Origin: Tumebacillus sp. BK434
Lineage (GTDB): Bacteria; Bacillota; Bacilli; Tumebacillales; Tumebacillaceae
Assembly (NCBI RefSeq): GCF_004340785.1
Contig: NZ_SLXS01000002.1
Span: forward strand, 682,001 to 746,000
Reading direction: 5' to 3'
Length of the DNA: 64,000 bases
The first letter of the stretch is position 1; each line of letters begins with the position of its first letter. Positions 34,013-43,558 of this stretch are shown here, piece after piece. A program made the position numbers and the translations under genes. The notes under the pieces are model-generated. The model had not been told where the DNA came from. It ran no database searches and saw nothing but the letters and a program-made list of their open reading frames with translations.

Positions 34013-36339
34013 TGAACCGCTATGAACAGCAGATTCGCGAGGCGGTGGAAGCCACCGTTGTGACTGCGACCCGATTTACCTTGCAAGGCCAATCCTCCGC
34101 ACCGCTTGCCAAACGCATTCGGCAGGAGCTCACGTCGAAATCAGCACGGGATTATCTCGTTTACCAATTAAAAAATCGGCTCTATGCACGCTTGTATTGC
34201 CCAGGATCGCTGCAGGCGGAACGCGGCGCCACCGTCGAGGCGGAAAGCTCGGCAGCATTTGAAGAAGCGCTGTCTGCCGCCAACACCGGCAAAGGGTTCT
34301 GGGAGGAGGGCTGGACGGTGCGACAGACGCGAGATGCGGAAGGGCGCATCGTCGTCGAACAGCACGGGCTGCGCGTGCATGCCCGCCCGGAGCAAGCCCT
34401 GCCAAGCGACGGCCTGCAGGCCGGACAGCGCATCAAACTGCGTTTTCCAAAAGAGTTTCGCAGCCTTTCGCCCGGATTTTACATGGCGGTGGGCGACCGC
34501 GATCTGTTCGACCATGCACCGGAGCAGGTGGTGCGCCTGTACTGGAATCTGGTTCCGCAAGGTGCGGCCCGGCTGATGCGGGCGGTCACCTCCGCGCTCA
34601 ATGCAGCGGAGATCCCGTTTCGCCTGAAAGTGCTGAATCGGCCGCAGCAGTACGACCGCTGCGACGCCGGAGTGCTCTATGTCGACAAAAGGGATTTTGC
34701 CGCTGTGATGGCGAGAGTGGGCCGTCTCTATGGTGAGGTCGCACCGTATCTAAAATCGTCTGTGCCTGCCTTTACGAAAAAAGTAGCAAACGGCCTCGGC
34801 TGCTCGGAAGACCCGGGCGATCAGGAGAGCTTCGGCATGAATCGCTGCCGCTTGCTCGCCGAAGGGCTGTTGCTGGCTTATGAGCAGGGGAAGCGCACCG
34901 TTGACGAACGGATGCAGACCGTTCGGGAGCGCTTCCTGCAGGACGGAATCCTGCTCGAAGCTCCGTATCTCAATCCGGGCTCGGGTGACATCTACAGCAT
35001 GCAGAGCCTGCTGCAGGTGGAAGCGTCGGAGTGGAGAGGGGAAACGATTCAGCACGAGGAGCCCTTGACACGCCAAGAGCTTCTGTCTGCCGCGCAGGAC
35101 ATCGCCGCACAACTGCTGGAGCAGGCGTTCCGCGCCGGTGGGCGGTGGACATGGATGGGCGACGGCGGCGAGGCGACGTTGGGACAGGGATCGAGCTATC
35201 GTACGCTGGGCGGCGACCTGTACAACGGCACCAGCGGCATCGGGCTGTTCCTTGCTGAGCTGTATGGGCAGACAGGCGATGAAGAACTGCGGGTAGCAGC
35301 GCTCGGCGCAATTCGCCAAGCGTTGGCGAAACGGAAAGAGATCGCGCCAGACCTGCGCACCGGCTTGTACACGGGCTGGACGGGCATCGCGTATGCAGCC
35401 GCGCGAGGCGGTCTGCTCTGCAGAGATGAGGAACTGCTGACACAAGCGAGGGAACTGCTGGCACGAACGGCACGCCATCCGGCTGACAAAAGGGAATTTG
35501 ACATCATCTCAGGCGCTGCGGGTGCGGCAGCTGCAGTCTTGTCCCTCGGGGAACTCTTAGCGGAGCCTGCGCACCTCGATCTCGCCGTGCTGCTTGGCGA
35601 GCGGTTGCTGAAGGCGGCCGAGCGCAAGGGCGACATGTACTCCTGGCCGGACCCGCGCCATCTTGAGCAGCGGCACCTGACCGGATTTTCCCACGGCGCG
35701 GCCGGGGCGGCGTATGCGCTCTTGGAGCTGTATCGGGCGACGGGGGAAGCGCGGTACTTGCACGCGGCGGAAGGCGCGCTCCGTTATGAGGAGCGCTGCT
35801 TTCTGCCCGAGCGGAAGAACTGGCCCGATTATCGCGGCGTGACCGGTGTGGACAGGCACGGGGAGCCGCATTCCTGCGTCTCCTACTGGTGCCACGGCGC
35901 GCCGGGCATCGCGCTGAGCCGTCTGCACGCCTATGAAGTGACCGGCTGGGCACTCTATCAGGAGCAGGCGCTGACCGCCTTGCATACGACCCGGCAGCAT
36001 GTCGAACGCCAGCTGCAGGAAGGGACGGGCAACTATTCGCTCTGCCACGGCCTCTCCGGCAATGCGGAAGTGCTGGTGCTCGGCGAACGTGTGCTGGGCC
36101 GGGACGTGTTCACCGGAGCCCGCGTCGCCGAGCGGGTGGCAACATCGGGTCTCGAGCGCTATGCCAAGCGGGGTCTGCCATGGCCGGGCGGCACCACCAG
36201 CGGGGGCAGGACGCCGGGGCTGTTGCTCGGTGACGCTGGAGTTGGCCTGTTCTACCTGCGGCTGTACGAGCCGAACATCCCGTCCGTTCTGCTGGCGGCG
36301 AGGCAGATGCAAAACAAGGAAATCCTGTTGCGCTACTAG
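34012..36339 (+). CDS. HopA1-LanC fusion: predicted lanthipeptide lyase and cyclase
   Basis: A 775-residue two-domain protein. The N-terminal part (about 80-330) has the HopA1 pattern: ARLYCPGS, FYMAVGDRD, RLYWNLVPQGAARLMRAVTS, FRLKVLN, DAGVLYVDKRDF, SVPAFTKKVANGLGCSEDPG, SFGMNRCRLLAEGLL. In related pathways this lyase-like domain removes phosphate to give Dha/Dhb. The C-terminal part (about 395-770) is a LanC cyclase with GTSGIGLFLAEL, LYTGWTGIAYAAA and all zinc/active-site residues (H561 in FSHGAAG, C627 in WCHG, C678 and H679 in LCHG). It should therefore be active. The ATG at 34012 overlaps the kinase stop codon. A terminator overlaps the gene's 3' end. Such a fusion is unlike LanM (class II) and LanKC/LanL. 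Confidence 0.88.
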   Translation: MNRYEQQIREAVEATVVTATRFTLQGQSSAPLAKRIRQELTSKSARDYLVYQLKNRLYARLYCPGSLQAERGATVEAESSAAFEEALSAANTGKGFWEEGWTVRQTRDAEGRIVVEQHGLRVHARPEQALPSDGLQAGQRIKLRFPKEFRSLSPGFYMAVGDRDLFDHAPEQVVRLYWNLVPQGAARLMRAVTSALNAAEIPFRLKVLNRPQQYDRCDAGVLYVDKRDFAAVMARVGRLYGEVAPYLKSSVPAFTKKVANGLGCSEDPGDQESFGMNRCRLLAEGLLLAYEQGKRTVDERMQTVRERFLQDGILLEAPYLNPGSGDIYSMQSLLQVEASEWRGETIQHEEPLTRQELLSAAQDIAAQLLEQAFRAGGRWTWMGDGGEATLGQGSSYRTLGGDLYNGTSGIGLFLAELYGQTGDEELRVAALGAIRQALAKRKEIAPDLRTGLYTGWTGIAYAAARGGLLCRDEELLTQARELLARTARHPADKREFDIISGAAGAAAAVLSLGELLAEPAHLDLAVLLGERLLKAAERKGDMYSWPDPRHLEQRHLTGFSHGAAGAAYALLELYRATGEARYLHAAEGALRYEERCFLPERKNWPDYRGVTGVDRHGEPHSCVSYWCHGAPGIALSRLHAYEVTGWALYQEQALTALHTTRQHVERQLQEGTGNYSLCHGLSGNAEVLVLGERVLGRDVFTGARVAERVATSGLERYAKRGLPWPGGTTSGGRTPGLLLGDAGVGLFYLRLYEPNIPSVLLAARQMQNKEILLRY

Positions 36340-36360
36340 CAGCAGGATTTCCTTGTTTTG
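36310..36360 (+). terminator. Terminator at the 3' end of the lanthipeptide operon
   Basis: A very long inverted repeat, CAAAACAAGGAAATCCTG..GC against GC.GCAGGATTTCCTTGTTTTG, whose left arm lies within the last codons of the HopA1-LanC gene. Loop of nine bases. Confidence 0.85.
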
Positions 36361-36530
36361 TCAATAGGATTGCAATAGAATCCCTGGAAAATAATTTACC
36401 TTTTATGGAAACTTTTTCTTGCCAAACTGGAAGATGTAGTAATATCATATGTAAGCGGGCTATTTACTCTGCCGCAAATCATATGTTTATATTCTTGTTA
36501 ACAACTTTCTATAATTGGAGGAATCATCGC

Positions 36531-39500
36531 GTGCGCAAATTTACCAAACTGCTGGTAGCGGCAGCCTTCTTGCTGACCAGCATCACCAGCCCGCTTGCGG
36601 CATCGGCCAATGGATCTTCGTTTGCTGACCTGAAGAGAGCAGACGCTTGGGCACAGGCAGGCATTGTCAAAGCCAAAGAGCTCGGCCTCGTCTCGGGTGA
36701 CCCGAACGGCAACTTCAACCCCCTCAGCAAAGTGACCCGTCAGGAAGCGGCGTCGATTCTGGCGCGCCTGTTGAAGCTGGATACGACCGGCTACAAGAGC
36801 AGCTCCTTCTCCGACGTCCCGTCCGGACTGTGGGGACTCGGTTCGATCGAAGCGGTGAAAAAAGCAGGCGTGATGATCGGCGAAGGCGGCAAGTTCCGTC
36901 CGAACGCTGCGCTGACTCGTGAAGAGCTGGCCGTCATTTTGGTCAAAGCGGCCGGCATCGATGCGACCGGCCAAGGCAGCACCGTGAAGTTTGCCGACAA
37001 AGCCAGCATCTCCCCGTGGGCGCTTGATGCGGTCGGTGCGGCATTTGAACAGGGACTGATGGTGGGCGCAGACAACAAATTCAGCCCGCAAGCGACGACC
37101 ACCCGTCAGGAGCTGGCCGTCGTAGCGGTCAACTTCTCGCAAGCCCTGCTGTCGACCGTGCAGAACGTCACCGAAAGCTCGGTGACGATCAATGGGACGA
37201 GCTATCAGCTTGGCGATGCGGTGAAAGGTCTGTTCGCGGTCAAGAACAAAGCCATCCTGACCGGTGCCAAGATCAAGTTCCGCGCAGAAGGCACGACGCT
37301 GACCGAAGTGAACGCGCTGGAGATCACCGCAAGCGGCCAACCGGCGGCGGAAGGTGCAGCGGAGTTCAGCGGCAACCTCGTCCTCGACGGCGCAGGGGCA
37401 GCGGTCAAAGGCTCGCTGGAAGTCGGCGGCAACTACATCACCTTGCAGAATCTGACCATCGAAGGCGACCTCATCATCAGCGAGAAACTGCAAAACGATT
37501 TCTACTCCAACGGCCTGACTGTCAAAGGCAAAACGGTGGTCAACGGCGGTGACACCAACACGGTCGTCTTCCACAACGCCACCCTTGGCGCGGTCGATGT
37601 CAACAAGCGGAACGTGCGTCTGGAAGCGACAGGCAAGTCCACCCTCGGCGAGCTGACCGTCACCACCGACGCGACGATCCAAGCGGACAATGGCGTGACC
37701 ATTCCGAAACTGACGGTCGGCACAGGTGCCAAAAATGTAGAGATCGACGCGCCCGTCGGCACTTTGAACGTGCTGAACTCCACCGCCAAGCTGGATGTTA
37801 AGAAACCGATCAACAAAGTCGTCCTCCCCGATGGCGCGAAGATCGCCGACCTTGTGAAGAACTATGAGAAGATCAAAGACCTGCTGAAAGAAATCTTCAT
37901 CGGCAACAAACCGGTCGACCCGACGCCGACAACCCCGGGCAACTCGAACTCCACGCCCCCGGCTCCGCTGCCTGTGACGGTGATCCCGTCCGAAGTACCG
38001 GGCACAGTCAATTTTGCGGAAGGCGCTGACATTGTCGAAGGGATTGCGAAACCAGGCACGACGATCAAAGTCTATGATGCTGCGACCGGCGGCACTGTAC
38101 TGGGCAGCACAGTAACACCGTCTCGCGTGCCCTCGGCGATTCCGTCCGATCATGTGATTTTCCAAGTCCACCTGACAAACGGCTTCCCGAGCGGTTCCAA
38201 CAAGGCATACGTCACCTACACCGAGCCGGGCAAACGTGAAAGCGCAAGACAGGCGATCAGCTACGTGAACGTCCCGGATGCGCCGACCGCAGAACAGATC
38301 GAGGTGCAAAACGGCGAGGAGCAAGATCAGCTGGTCATCCAGAACGTACCGGCTCATACGAAGGTCGAGGTGTTTAGATCGACAGAGGACCTGTTGAACG
38401 CCACGATTGGGCTTGCAACCAACGACAGCGCGGAGACGGCAGACCTCGTGGTGCCGATCCCGGATGGCTTGGACGATCTGGCAGAAGTTCATGTTGCGTA
38501 CGTCATTCAGAACGATGAGCTGCGTTCGAAAGCGATCAGCAGCTTGGTCACCAAATCCGTCCCGGGCGCAGTGGTATCGGATGCTCCGACTGCAGAGGAC
38601 ATCTACGTCATGAACTACGCTGCCATCGCAGACAGCGTTGTCGTCCAAGCCCCGCTTGGCTCGCTCGTCACGCTGTACGATGCTGACGGAGCAAAGATCA
38701 CCTCTGGATATGCCCAATCGGTTGAAGACAGCCCTGCTTTTGTGGTGCTCACCGTCGAAAATGGCGTCTCCCTGGAAGGCGCACAAGTCTCGATCAAAGA
38801 ACCGAACAAAGTCACCAGCGCCAAGACCCCGGTGACCGTCGAGGCGAACCCGGCCGCACCGCAAGCATCCGACATCAAAATCTACGAGTTTGACGGCTAC
38901 AGCCAGATCGTCGTCAACAATGTGCCGGGCGGTCAAAAAGTAGTGGTGTACGACGCTGCGACTGCCTCGCAACCGCTCTACACGTCCGGTGTTAACGTCA
39001 ACGATGTGCCGGGCCCGCAAACGATCACCGTAAACGAACCGTTCCCGGTCGCTGTGACCCAATTCCACATCGCCTTCCAAACCGCCCATGCGGAAAGCGC
39101 GCGCGTGGCAGTTGCGGTGGAAGACAATACGCCGGCAACACCGGAACCGACGAGCATTTATCTCAGCAATTACACCAACGCTGCCGACGTGGTGAGCGCA
39201 GCGGCTCCGGCAGGCACGACCATCCGTGTGTACAAGCTCGAAAACGGCGAGTATACGAAGATCGGGCAGGGAGTTTCGGTTGCGGTTGACTATGATCTTG
39301 ACGGTGTGCCGAACTACGAAAGCGCAAGAGTTGAGATCGAAGGCGGTTTCGGTGACTTGACGAAGGTATACGTCACTGCACAAACGGACGGTCAGGAAGA
39401 AAGTGCGAAAGTAGAAGCATCGGTACCGGTCGTTGCACCTGAGTTGACCCCTGACGTTCGCGACTTAACAGCGACCTTATCGTTTGGTTTATACCAACTA

Positions 39501-40955
39501 CAGGCTCAAAACGTACCGGGCTTAACCGAAGTTTTCGTCTACAGCTCTGCGGACGCTGTCGAAATCCTGTCTGCAAATAGCCAACCGGCAGGCTCGACTG
39601 AAACGGTGACTGTAAACTTTAACCTGCCCGCCCATCTGGATACGGTGTATGTATCGTACTTCATCAACGGTGCAGAAACGGCTCTTGTGCCGGTGGAAGT
39701 GAAAGTTGACGTTGCAAAAGCCGTTTCCTTGGAAAATCATTTCACCGGTGCTGACAAAATCCTGGTCAGCGGGCCGCAAGGATATACCGTTCGGATTTAT
39801 GACGCCGCAACGGGAGGAAGTCAGCTCAAGGAAGTCGTCATCGGTGAGTATGGATTCGAACAAATCGTGCTCGAAGATGGATTTGACGGCATGTCCACCG
39901 TATATGTCACCATTACTGGAAATGGTCATGCAGAAGGTGCCCGCACAGCACTGGAAGTGCCGATGGCTCCCAATGCTCCTCTTGCAGAGAACATCCATGT
40001 GAATCACTACCTGAATGATCTGATCGAAGTCGTAGTCGACGACGTGCCGGACGGCGCCTACGTGACGATCAAAGGGGCAGATGGCTCTCAGTTGACAGGC
40101 GGCGCTTCCAATATGAGCGGTGCAACCGGTTCTGTCACCATCCCGGTCTATGGACTCCCGACTACACAGGACACAGAGTTGTTCGTTTCCTTCTACGTCC
40201 GAAATGAAGCTGGCCACGGGGCAGAGAGCCCGATTGTGACAGTCAACATTCCGGAAGGAACAGCAGGTCTTTCCGCCGCAACGCTTGCAGTCAATGAGCA
40301 GATCGATGCCGGAGATGCCACGGAACTTATCCAAGCCTTGCAGAACGTGAGATTCATGCCTGTGCAAGAGGACTACGCCAACCAATATCAAGCCATTCTC
40401 AGCTATGCGAAAGAATACAAGGGAGCAGGGCTCAACTATGAGGAGATTGCTGACTTGTTGTGGAAGGTATTCGTTTCACCTGACAAGATCGAGGCGATGC
40501 TTGAAATCAACACCGCAATCGATGCCGGTGATGCGGATGAAACGTACGCCGCATTAGAGGCGAATGAGATCACGGGATTGATCGCCGAAAATGCTGCCTT
40601 GTATCAGTCGAGTTTCGTACAAGCCAAGCAGAACGCAGCTGTTTTCCTGCTCTCGCTTCCTACCATTCAGGCGTTTGTGCTGGATATGAACGAATTGCCG
40701 GTGATGGAAGAGCTTCATGACTTGATCGCACAAGGGACTGCGACTGAAGTTTTTGAGAAGCTCACCGAGCTGGGCTTCACAGACCTCAACAGTGAGCTTG
40801 CAGATCTTTATGTTCAGCAATTGCTCGACCAGCAAACAGCACTCGATGGTATTATGATGCGCACGAAAATTCAACAGATCATTCATTCTGCCAATTCCGC
40901 AGCAGAAGCTGCAGACACTCCGGCAGGTGATCCGGGCGGAACGATCGGTACCTGA
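36531..40955 (+). CDS. Large SLH-domain surface protein with beta-domain repeats and helical C terminus
   Basis: A 1474-residue secreted protein. GTG 36531 follows TTGGAGG; a signal peptide (VRKFTKLLVAAAFLLTSITS) is followed by three SLH domains (about 28-205; SFADLKRADAWAQAGIVKAK, SFSDVPSGLWGLGSIEAVKK, KFADKASISPWALDAVGAAF) that bind pyruvylated secondary wall polymer. Residues about 205-470 are a beta-helix-like region. From about 480 to 1245 there are some eight related domains of 90-110 residues marked by VxVYDAATGG-type strands and PxAPTAExIxV linkers. The C-terminal 220 residues are helical repeats with INTAIDAGDADETYAALE. It is probably an S-layer or S-layer-associated protein. Confidence 0.93.
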   Translation: MRKFTKLLVAAAFLLTSITSPLAASANGSSFADLKRADAWAQAGIVKAKELGLVSGDPNGNFNPLSKVTRQEAASILARLLKLDTTGYKSSSFSDVPSGLWGLGSIEAVKKAGVMIGEGGKFRPNAALTREELAVILVKAAGIDATGQGSTVKFADKASISPWALDAVGAAFEQGLMVGADNKFSPQATTTRQELAVVAVNFSQALLSTVQNVTESSVTINGTSYQLGDAVKGLFAVKNKAILTGAKIKFRAEGTTLTEVNALEITASGQPAAEGAAEFSGNLVLDGAGAAVKGSLEVGGNYITLQNLTIEGDLIISEKLQNDFYSNGLTVKGKTVVNGGDTNTVVFHNATLGAVDVNKRNVRLEATGKSTLGELTVTTDATIQADNGVTIPKLTVGTGAKNVEIDAPVGTLNVLNSTAKLDVKKPINKVVLPDGAKIADLVKNYEKIKDLLKEIFIGNKPVDPTPTTPGNSNSTPPAPLPVTVIPSEVPGTVNFAEGADIVEGIAKPGTTIKVYDAATGGTVLGSTVTPSRVPSAIPSDHVIFQVHLTNGFPSGSNKAYVTYTEPGKRESARQAISYVNVPDAPTAEQIEVQNGEEQDQLVIQNVPAHTKVEVFRSTEDLLNATIGLATNDSAETADLVVPIPDGLDDLAEVHVAYVIQNDELRSKAISSLVTKSVPGAVVSDAPTAEDIYVMNYAAIADSVVVQAPLGSLVTLYDADGAKITSGYAQSVEDSPAFVVLTVENGVSLEGAQVSIKEPNKVTSAKTPVTVEANPAAPQASDIKIYEFDGYSQIVVNNVPGGQKVVVYDAATASQPLYTSGVNVNDVPGPQTITVNEPFPVAVTQFHIAFQTAHAESARVAVAVEDNTPATPEPTSIYLSNYTNAADVVSAAAPAGTTIRVYKLENGEYTKIGQGVSVAVDYDLDGVPNYESARVEIEGGFGDLTKVYVTAQTDGQEESAKVEASVPVVAPELTPDVRDLTATLSFGLYQLQAQNVPGLTEVFVYSSADAVEILSANSQPAGSTETVTVNFNLPAHLDTVYVSYFINGAETALVPVEVKVDVAKAVSLENHFTGADKILVSGPQGYTVRIYDAATGGSQLKEVVIGEYGFEQIVLEDGFDGMSTVYVTITGNGHAEGARTALEVPMAPNAPLAENIHVNHYLNDLIEVVVDDVPDGAYVTIKGADGSQLTGGASNMSGATGSVTIPVYGLPTTQDTELFVSFYVRNEAGHGAESPIVTVNIPEGTAGLSAATLAVNEQIDAGDATELIQALQNVRFMPVQEDYANQYQAILSYAKEYKGAGLNYEEIADLLWKVFVSPDKIEAMLEINTAIDAGDADETYAALEANEITGLIAENAALYQSSFVQAKQNAAVFLLSLPTIQAFVLDMNELPVMEELHDLIAQGTATEVFEKLTELGFTDLNSELADLYVQQLLDQQTALDGIMMRTKIQQIIHSANSAAEAADTPAGDPGGTIGT

Positions 40956-40966
40956 TTGACTTAGGA

Positions 40967-41006
40967 AACAAGCCACCTGCGCGTTTGAGCGTCAGGTGGC
41001 TTGTTA
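40967..41006 (+). terminator. Intrinsic terminator
   Basis: AACAAGCCACCTG / CAGGTGGCTTGTT around a twelve-base loop after the large SLH gene. Confidence 0.8.
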
Positions 41007-41107
41007 TTAAGCGAACTTTTATACCCTTGCCTTTTTTTGCTAACTGGGAATATGATGAGAGTATACAACTTTTTCCTTTTCTACTTTCAACTCTTGGAGG
41101 CTTCTAC

Positions 41108-42289
41108 ATGGGAACCTTTTCGAAAGTACTAACATCCGTACTCCTCGCGACCACCATCGCCGGGATCACTGCAACAACAGCATCTGCCAACTTCTTCGAC
41201 ACCGGCAAGATCGCCCCGTGGGCGTACGATGCGGTGCTGCAAGCCCGCAACAGTGGCATCATGCAAGGCGGCACCGACAACCACTTCCGCCCACTCGACG
41301 CCATCACCCGTCAGGAAACGGCGGCGATCCTCGTCCAACTGCTCAAGCTGGATACCCCCGCGTCCACCCAGATCACTTTCCGCGACGTGAAAGCGACCGA
41401 CTGGGGATGGAAACAGATCGAAGCGGTCAAAAAAGCGGGCGTGATGCTCGGCGACGGGGCTCAGTTCCGACCATACGACAAAATCACCCGTGAAGAGCTC
41501 GCCGTCCTGCTCGTCAAAGCAGCAGGCATCGACCCCTCCGCCGCAAACACTCTGACGGTAGCCGACCACAACAAGATCTCCGCATGGGCCAAAGCGTACG
41601 TTCAAACCGCGATTGAAAAAAAGCTCATGCGCGGCGACGGCACCAACTTCAATCCGCAAAGCCAAGCGACTCGCCAAGAAGTCGCCGTGATGGCTGCCAA
41701 CTTTACCGCGCTGGTCGAAGCATCGGCTCCGAAGCCCGAAGACCCGACTACACCGCAGCCAGAACCGGGAACCGATCCCAGTTCCACCCAGCCCGCCGCC
41801 GGGGAAGCAGGCGAGCTCTCCGTGCTGAATGGCGTGATCCGCGACTCCAAGTCCGATCTGCTGCCGGCCACCTTGCAAGAGGAGGGGTTCCTGCACGTCA
41901 GTTCTGTTGCAGCGACGCGGGACGCCTACCTGAACCAACTGCACAACAAACAAACGGCAGCAGGCCGTGACCTGACACGCACAGAGATCCAGCAGATCAT
42001 CGACGCCGTAAACGCGGCTCTCATCGGTGAAGTCCCCTCAGCCAACGACCCGGCCGAGCTGGCTGCTGCGCTGACGAGAGTAGAAGCTGCGCTCGATGCA
42101 AAAGACTCGGCTGCGCTCCTGCGCGCCTTGCAAGGGATGTCAGGGCTGCCGACGGTGCATCCCAAGTTCGCCGACGACTACCTGTCCGAACTGGCGATGG
42201 AACGAGAATTCGCCCATGATGCAGCTCTGAACAAAAGCATCATCGCCCGCGTAATTGAAGCGACCAACATCAGTCTTGCATCCTACTAG
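41108..42289 (+). CDS. SLH-domain surface protein with short helical C terminus
   Basis: A 393-residue secreted protein, partner or paralogue of the preceding one. A signal peptide (residues 1-24, ending ATTASA) is followed by three SLH domains (about 28-205; IAPWAYDAVLQARNSGIMQG, TFRDVKATDWGWKQIEAVKK, HNKISAWAKAYVQTAIEKKL). A Pro-rich linker (about 213-240) leads to a helical region with AALTRVEAALDAKDSAALLR and RTEIQQIIDAVNAAL. The same type of C-terminal repeat occurs in the 1474-residue protein. ATG 41108 lies behind TTGGAGG. It is probably bound to wall polymer. Confidence 0.92.
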   Translation: MGTFSKVLTSVLLATTIAGITATTASANFFDTGKIAPWAYDAVLQARNSGIMQGGTDNHFRPLDAITRQETAAILVQLLKLDTPASTQITFRDVKATDWGWKQIEAVKKAGVMLGDGAQFRPYDKITREELAVLLVKAAGIDPSAANTLTVADHNKISAWAKAYVQTAIEKKLMRGDGTNFNPQSQATRQEVAVMAANFTALVEASAPKPEDPTTPQPEPGTDPSSTQPAAGEAGELSVLNGVIRDSKSDLLPATLQEEGFLHVSSVAATRDAYLNQLHNKQTAAGRDLTRTEIQQIIDAVNAALIGEVPSANDPAELAAALTRVEAALDAKDSAALLRALQGMSGLPTVHPKFADDYLSELAMEREFAHDAALNKSIIARVIEATNISLASY

Positions 42290-42327
42290 AAAACACCACC
42301 GGTTCTGAGAATCGGTGGTGTTTTTTA
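42290..42327 (+). terminator. Intrinsic terminator
   Basis: AAAACACCACCG / CGGTGGTGTTTT with an eleven-base loop and T run. Confidence 0.88.
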
Positions 42328-42390
42328 TTACGATTTATCGTACAATCAAATCAGACTAAAAAAATGATTGGAGAGGGGAGCGGGCGACCC

Positions 42391-43491
42391 TTGGCTTACA
42401 CGTTTATCAGCAGTCTGTTCGTCAACATCTGCATCTTGATCTCGATGATTTTCCTGGCAGGCTCCGCAACGATGGCGCGCAGGTATAAGCCGTTTGCCCC
42501 TGACGCCGGCCTGCTCAGCCAAATCCTCGCAGGCGTCGTCATCGGTGGGATCGGAGTGCTGCTCATGGCGTATTCCGTTAAAATCCCGCCGGTCATCGTC
42601 GACCTGCGTTACATCCCGGTCATTCTGGCCGCCTTGATCGGCCGCTTGCCGACAGCGCTTGTCGCCGCCGTGATCGTGACCTTTTTCCGTCTGACGCTGT
42701 ATCCCGTCACAGAGTCCTCGCTGTGGGCGTGTGCGGGACTGTTTATCATGATCCTCTTCACCTTCCTGATCCGCAGAACCACACTGACGATGATTCAAAA
42801 GGCGCTCTTGGCGAACCTGTTCGGAGCCCTTTATATATCGGTGCATTTTTACATGTTCGTGCTCAACCACACCCTGTATTGGACGGTGATCATGCCCGGC
42901 TTCTGGATCGCGTCATGGACCGCCTTGCTCACCTCCGGCATGCTGATCCTGTTCCTGCGCCGCGTCGGAGCCTCCTTCGCCGTTCTGGAAGAGACGGCGA
43001 ATATCGACTTTCTCACCGGGTTGAACAACGCCCGGTCCTTTGACAAAGCGATCAATGCCGCCGTGGCCAAAGCGACCGAGCAACGCAAACCGCTGGCGCT
43101 TCTGTTGATCGACATCGACTTCTTCAAGCGCACCAACGACACCTACGGCCACCCGGCCGGAGATGCCGTACTCGCCCAACTCGGACAAGTCCTCGCCGAA
43201 AGCTGCCGCGCTGTTGACATCATCTCCCGCAACGGCGGCGAAGAGTTCAGCGTCATCCTCCCCGGATGCGACCACAGCCTGACCTCCCAGATCGCCGAAC
43301 GCATCCGCCGCACCGTGCAGGAGCGTCCGTTCATCCTGCCAGACGGCACCCGCATCAACATCACCGTCTCCATCGGCGTCTCCCAGTTGCAGGGGACAGG
43401 TCACTCCACGGAACAGTTGATCAAGCAGGCGGACGACGCGCTGTATCAGGCGAAGCATTCGGGAAGGAATCAGGTGCAGTTTGCTGTGTGA
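42391..43491 (+). CDS. Diguanylate cyclase with 5TM-LYT-type sensor
   Basis: About 366 residues. The N-terminal half contains five to six membrane helices of the LytS/YhcK type (5TMR-5TM-LYT; AGVVIGGIGVLLMAYSVKIP, DLRYIPVILAALIGRLPTAL). The C-terminal half is a GGDEF domain with active site NGGEEF and substrate-site block LLIDIDFFKRTNDTYGHPAG. An RxxD inhibitory site (RAVD) lies five residues before GGEEF, so product feedback by c-di-GMP is expected. TTG 42391 lies after GGAGAGGGGAG; an upstream ATG at 42364 has no binding site. A terminator follows. Confidence 0.9.
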   Translation: MAYTFISSLFVNICILISMIFLAGSATMARRYKPFAPDAGLLSQILAGVVIGGIGVLLMAYSVKIPPVIVDLRYIPVILAALIGRLPTALVAAVIVTFFRLTLYPVTESSLWACAGLFIMILFTFLIRRTTLTMIQKALLANLFGALYISVHFYMFVLNHTLYWTVIMPGFWIASWTALLTSGMLILFLRRVGASFAVLEETANIDFLTGLNNARSFDKAINAAVAKATEQRKPLALLLIDIDFFKRTNDTYGHPAGDAVLAQLGQVLAESCRAVDIISRNGGEEFSVILPGCDHSLTSQIAERIRRTVQERPFILPDGTRINITVSIGVSQLQGTGHSTEQLIKQADDALYQAKHSGRNQVQFAV

Positions 43492-43494
43492 AAG

Positions 43495-43526
43495 AAAAAC
43501 GTCGACGTGATGTCGGCGTTTTTTTA
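43495..43526 (+). terminator. Intrinsic terminator
   Basis: AACGTCGAC / GTCGGCGTT with a GTGAT loop and a run of seven T. Confidence 0.75.
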
Positions 43527-43558
43527 TTCTAGACATATAGGGAGAAGGGGGAGAGGGC

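Noticed and set aside
36498..39383. 961-residue minus-strand frame across the large SLH gene
   Set aside because: Antisense of a repetitive Val/Asp-rich gene, low complexity, no start signal.
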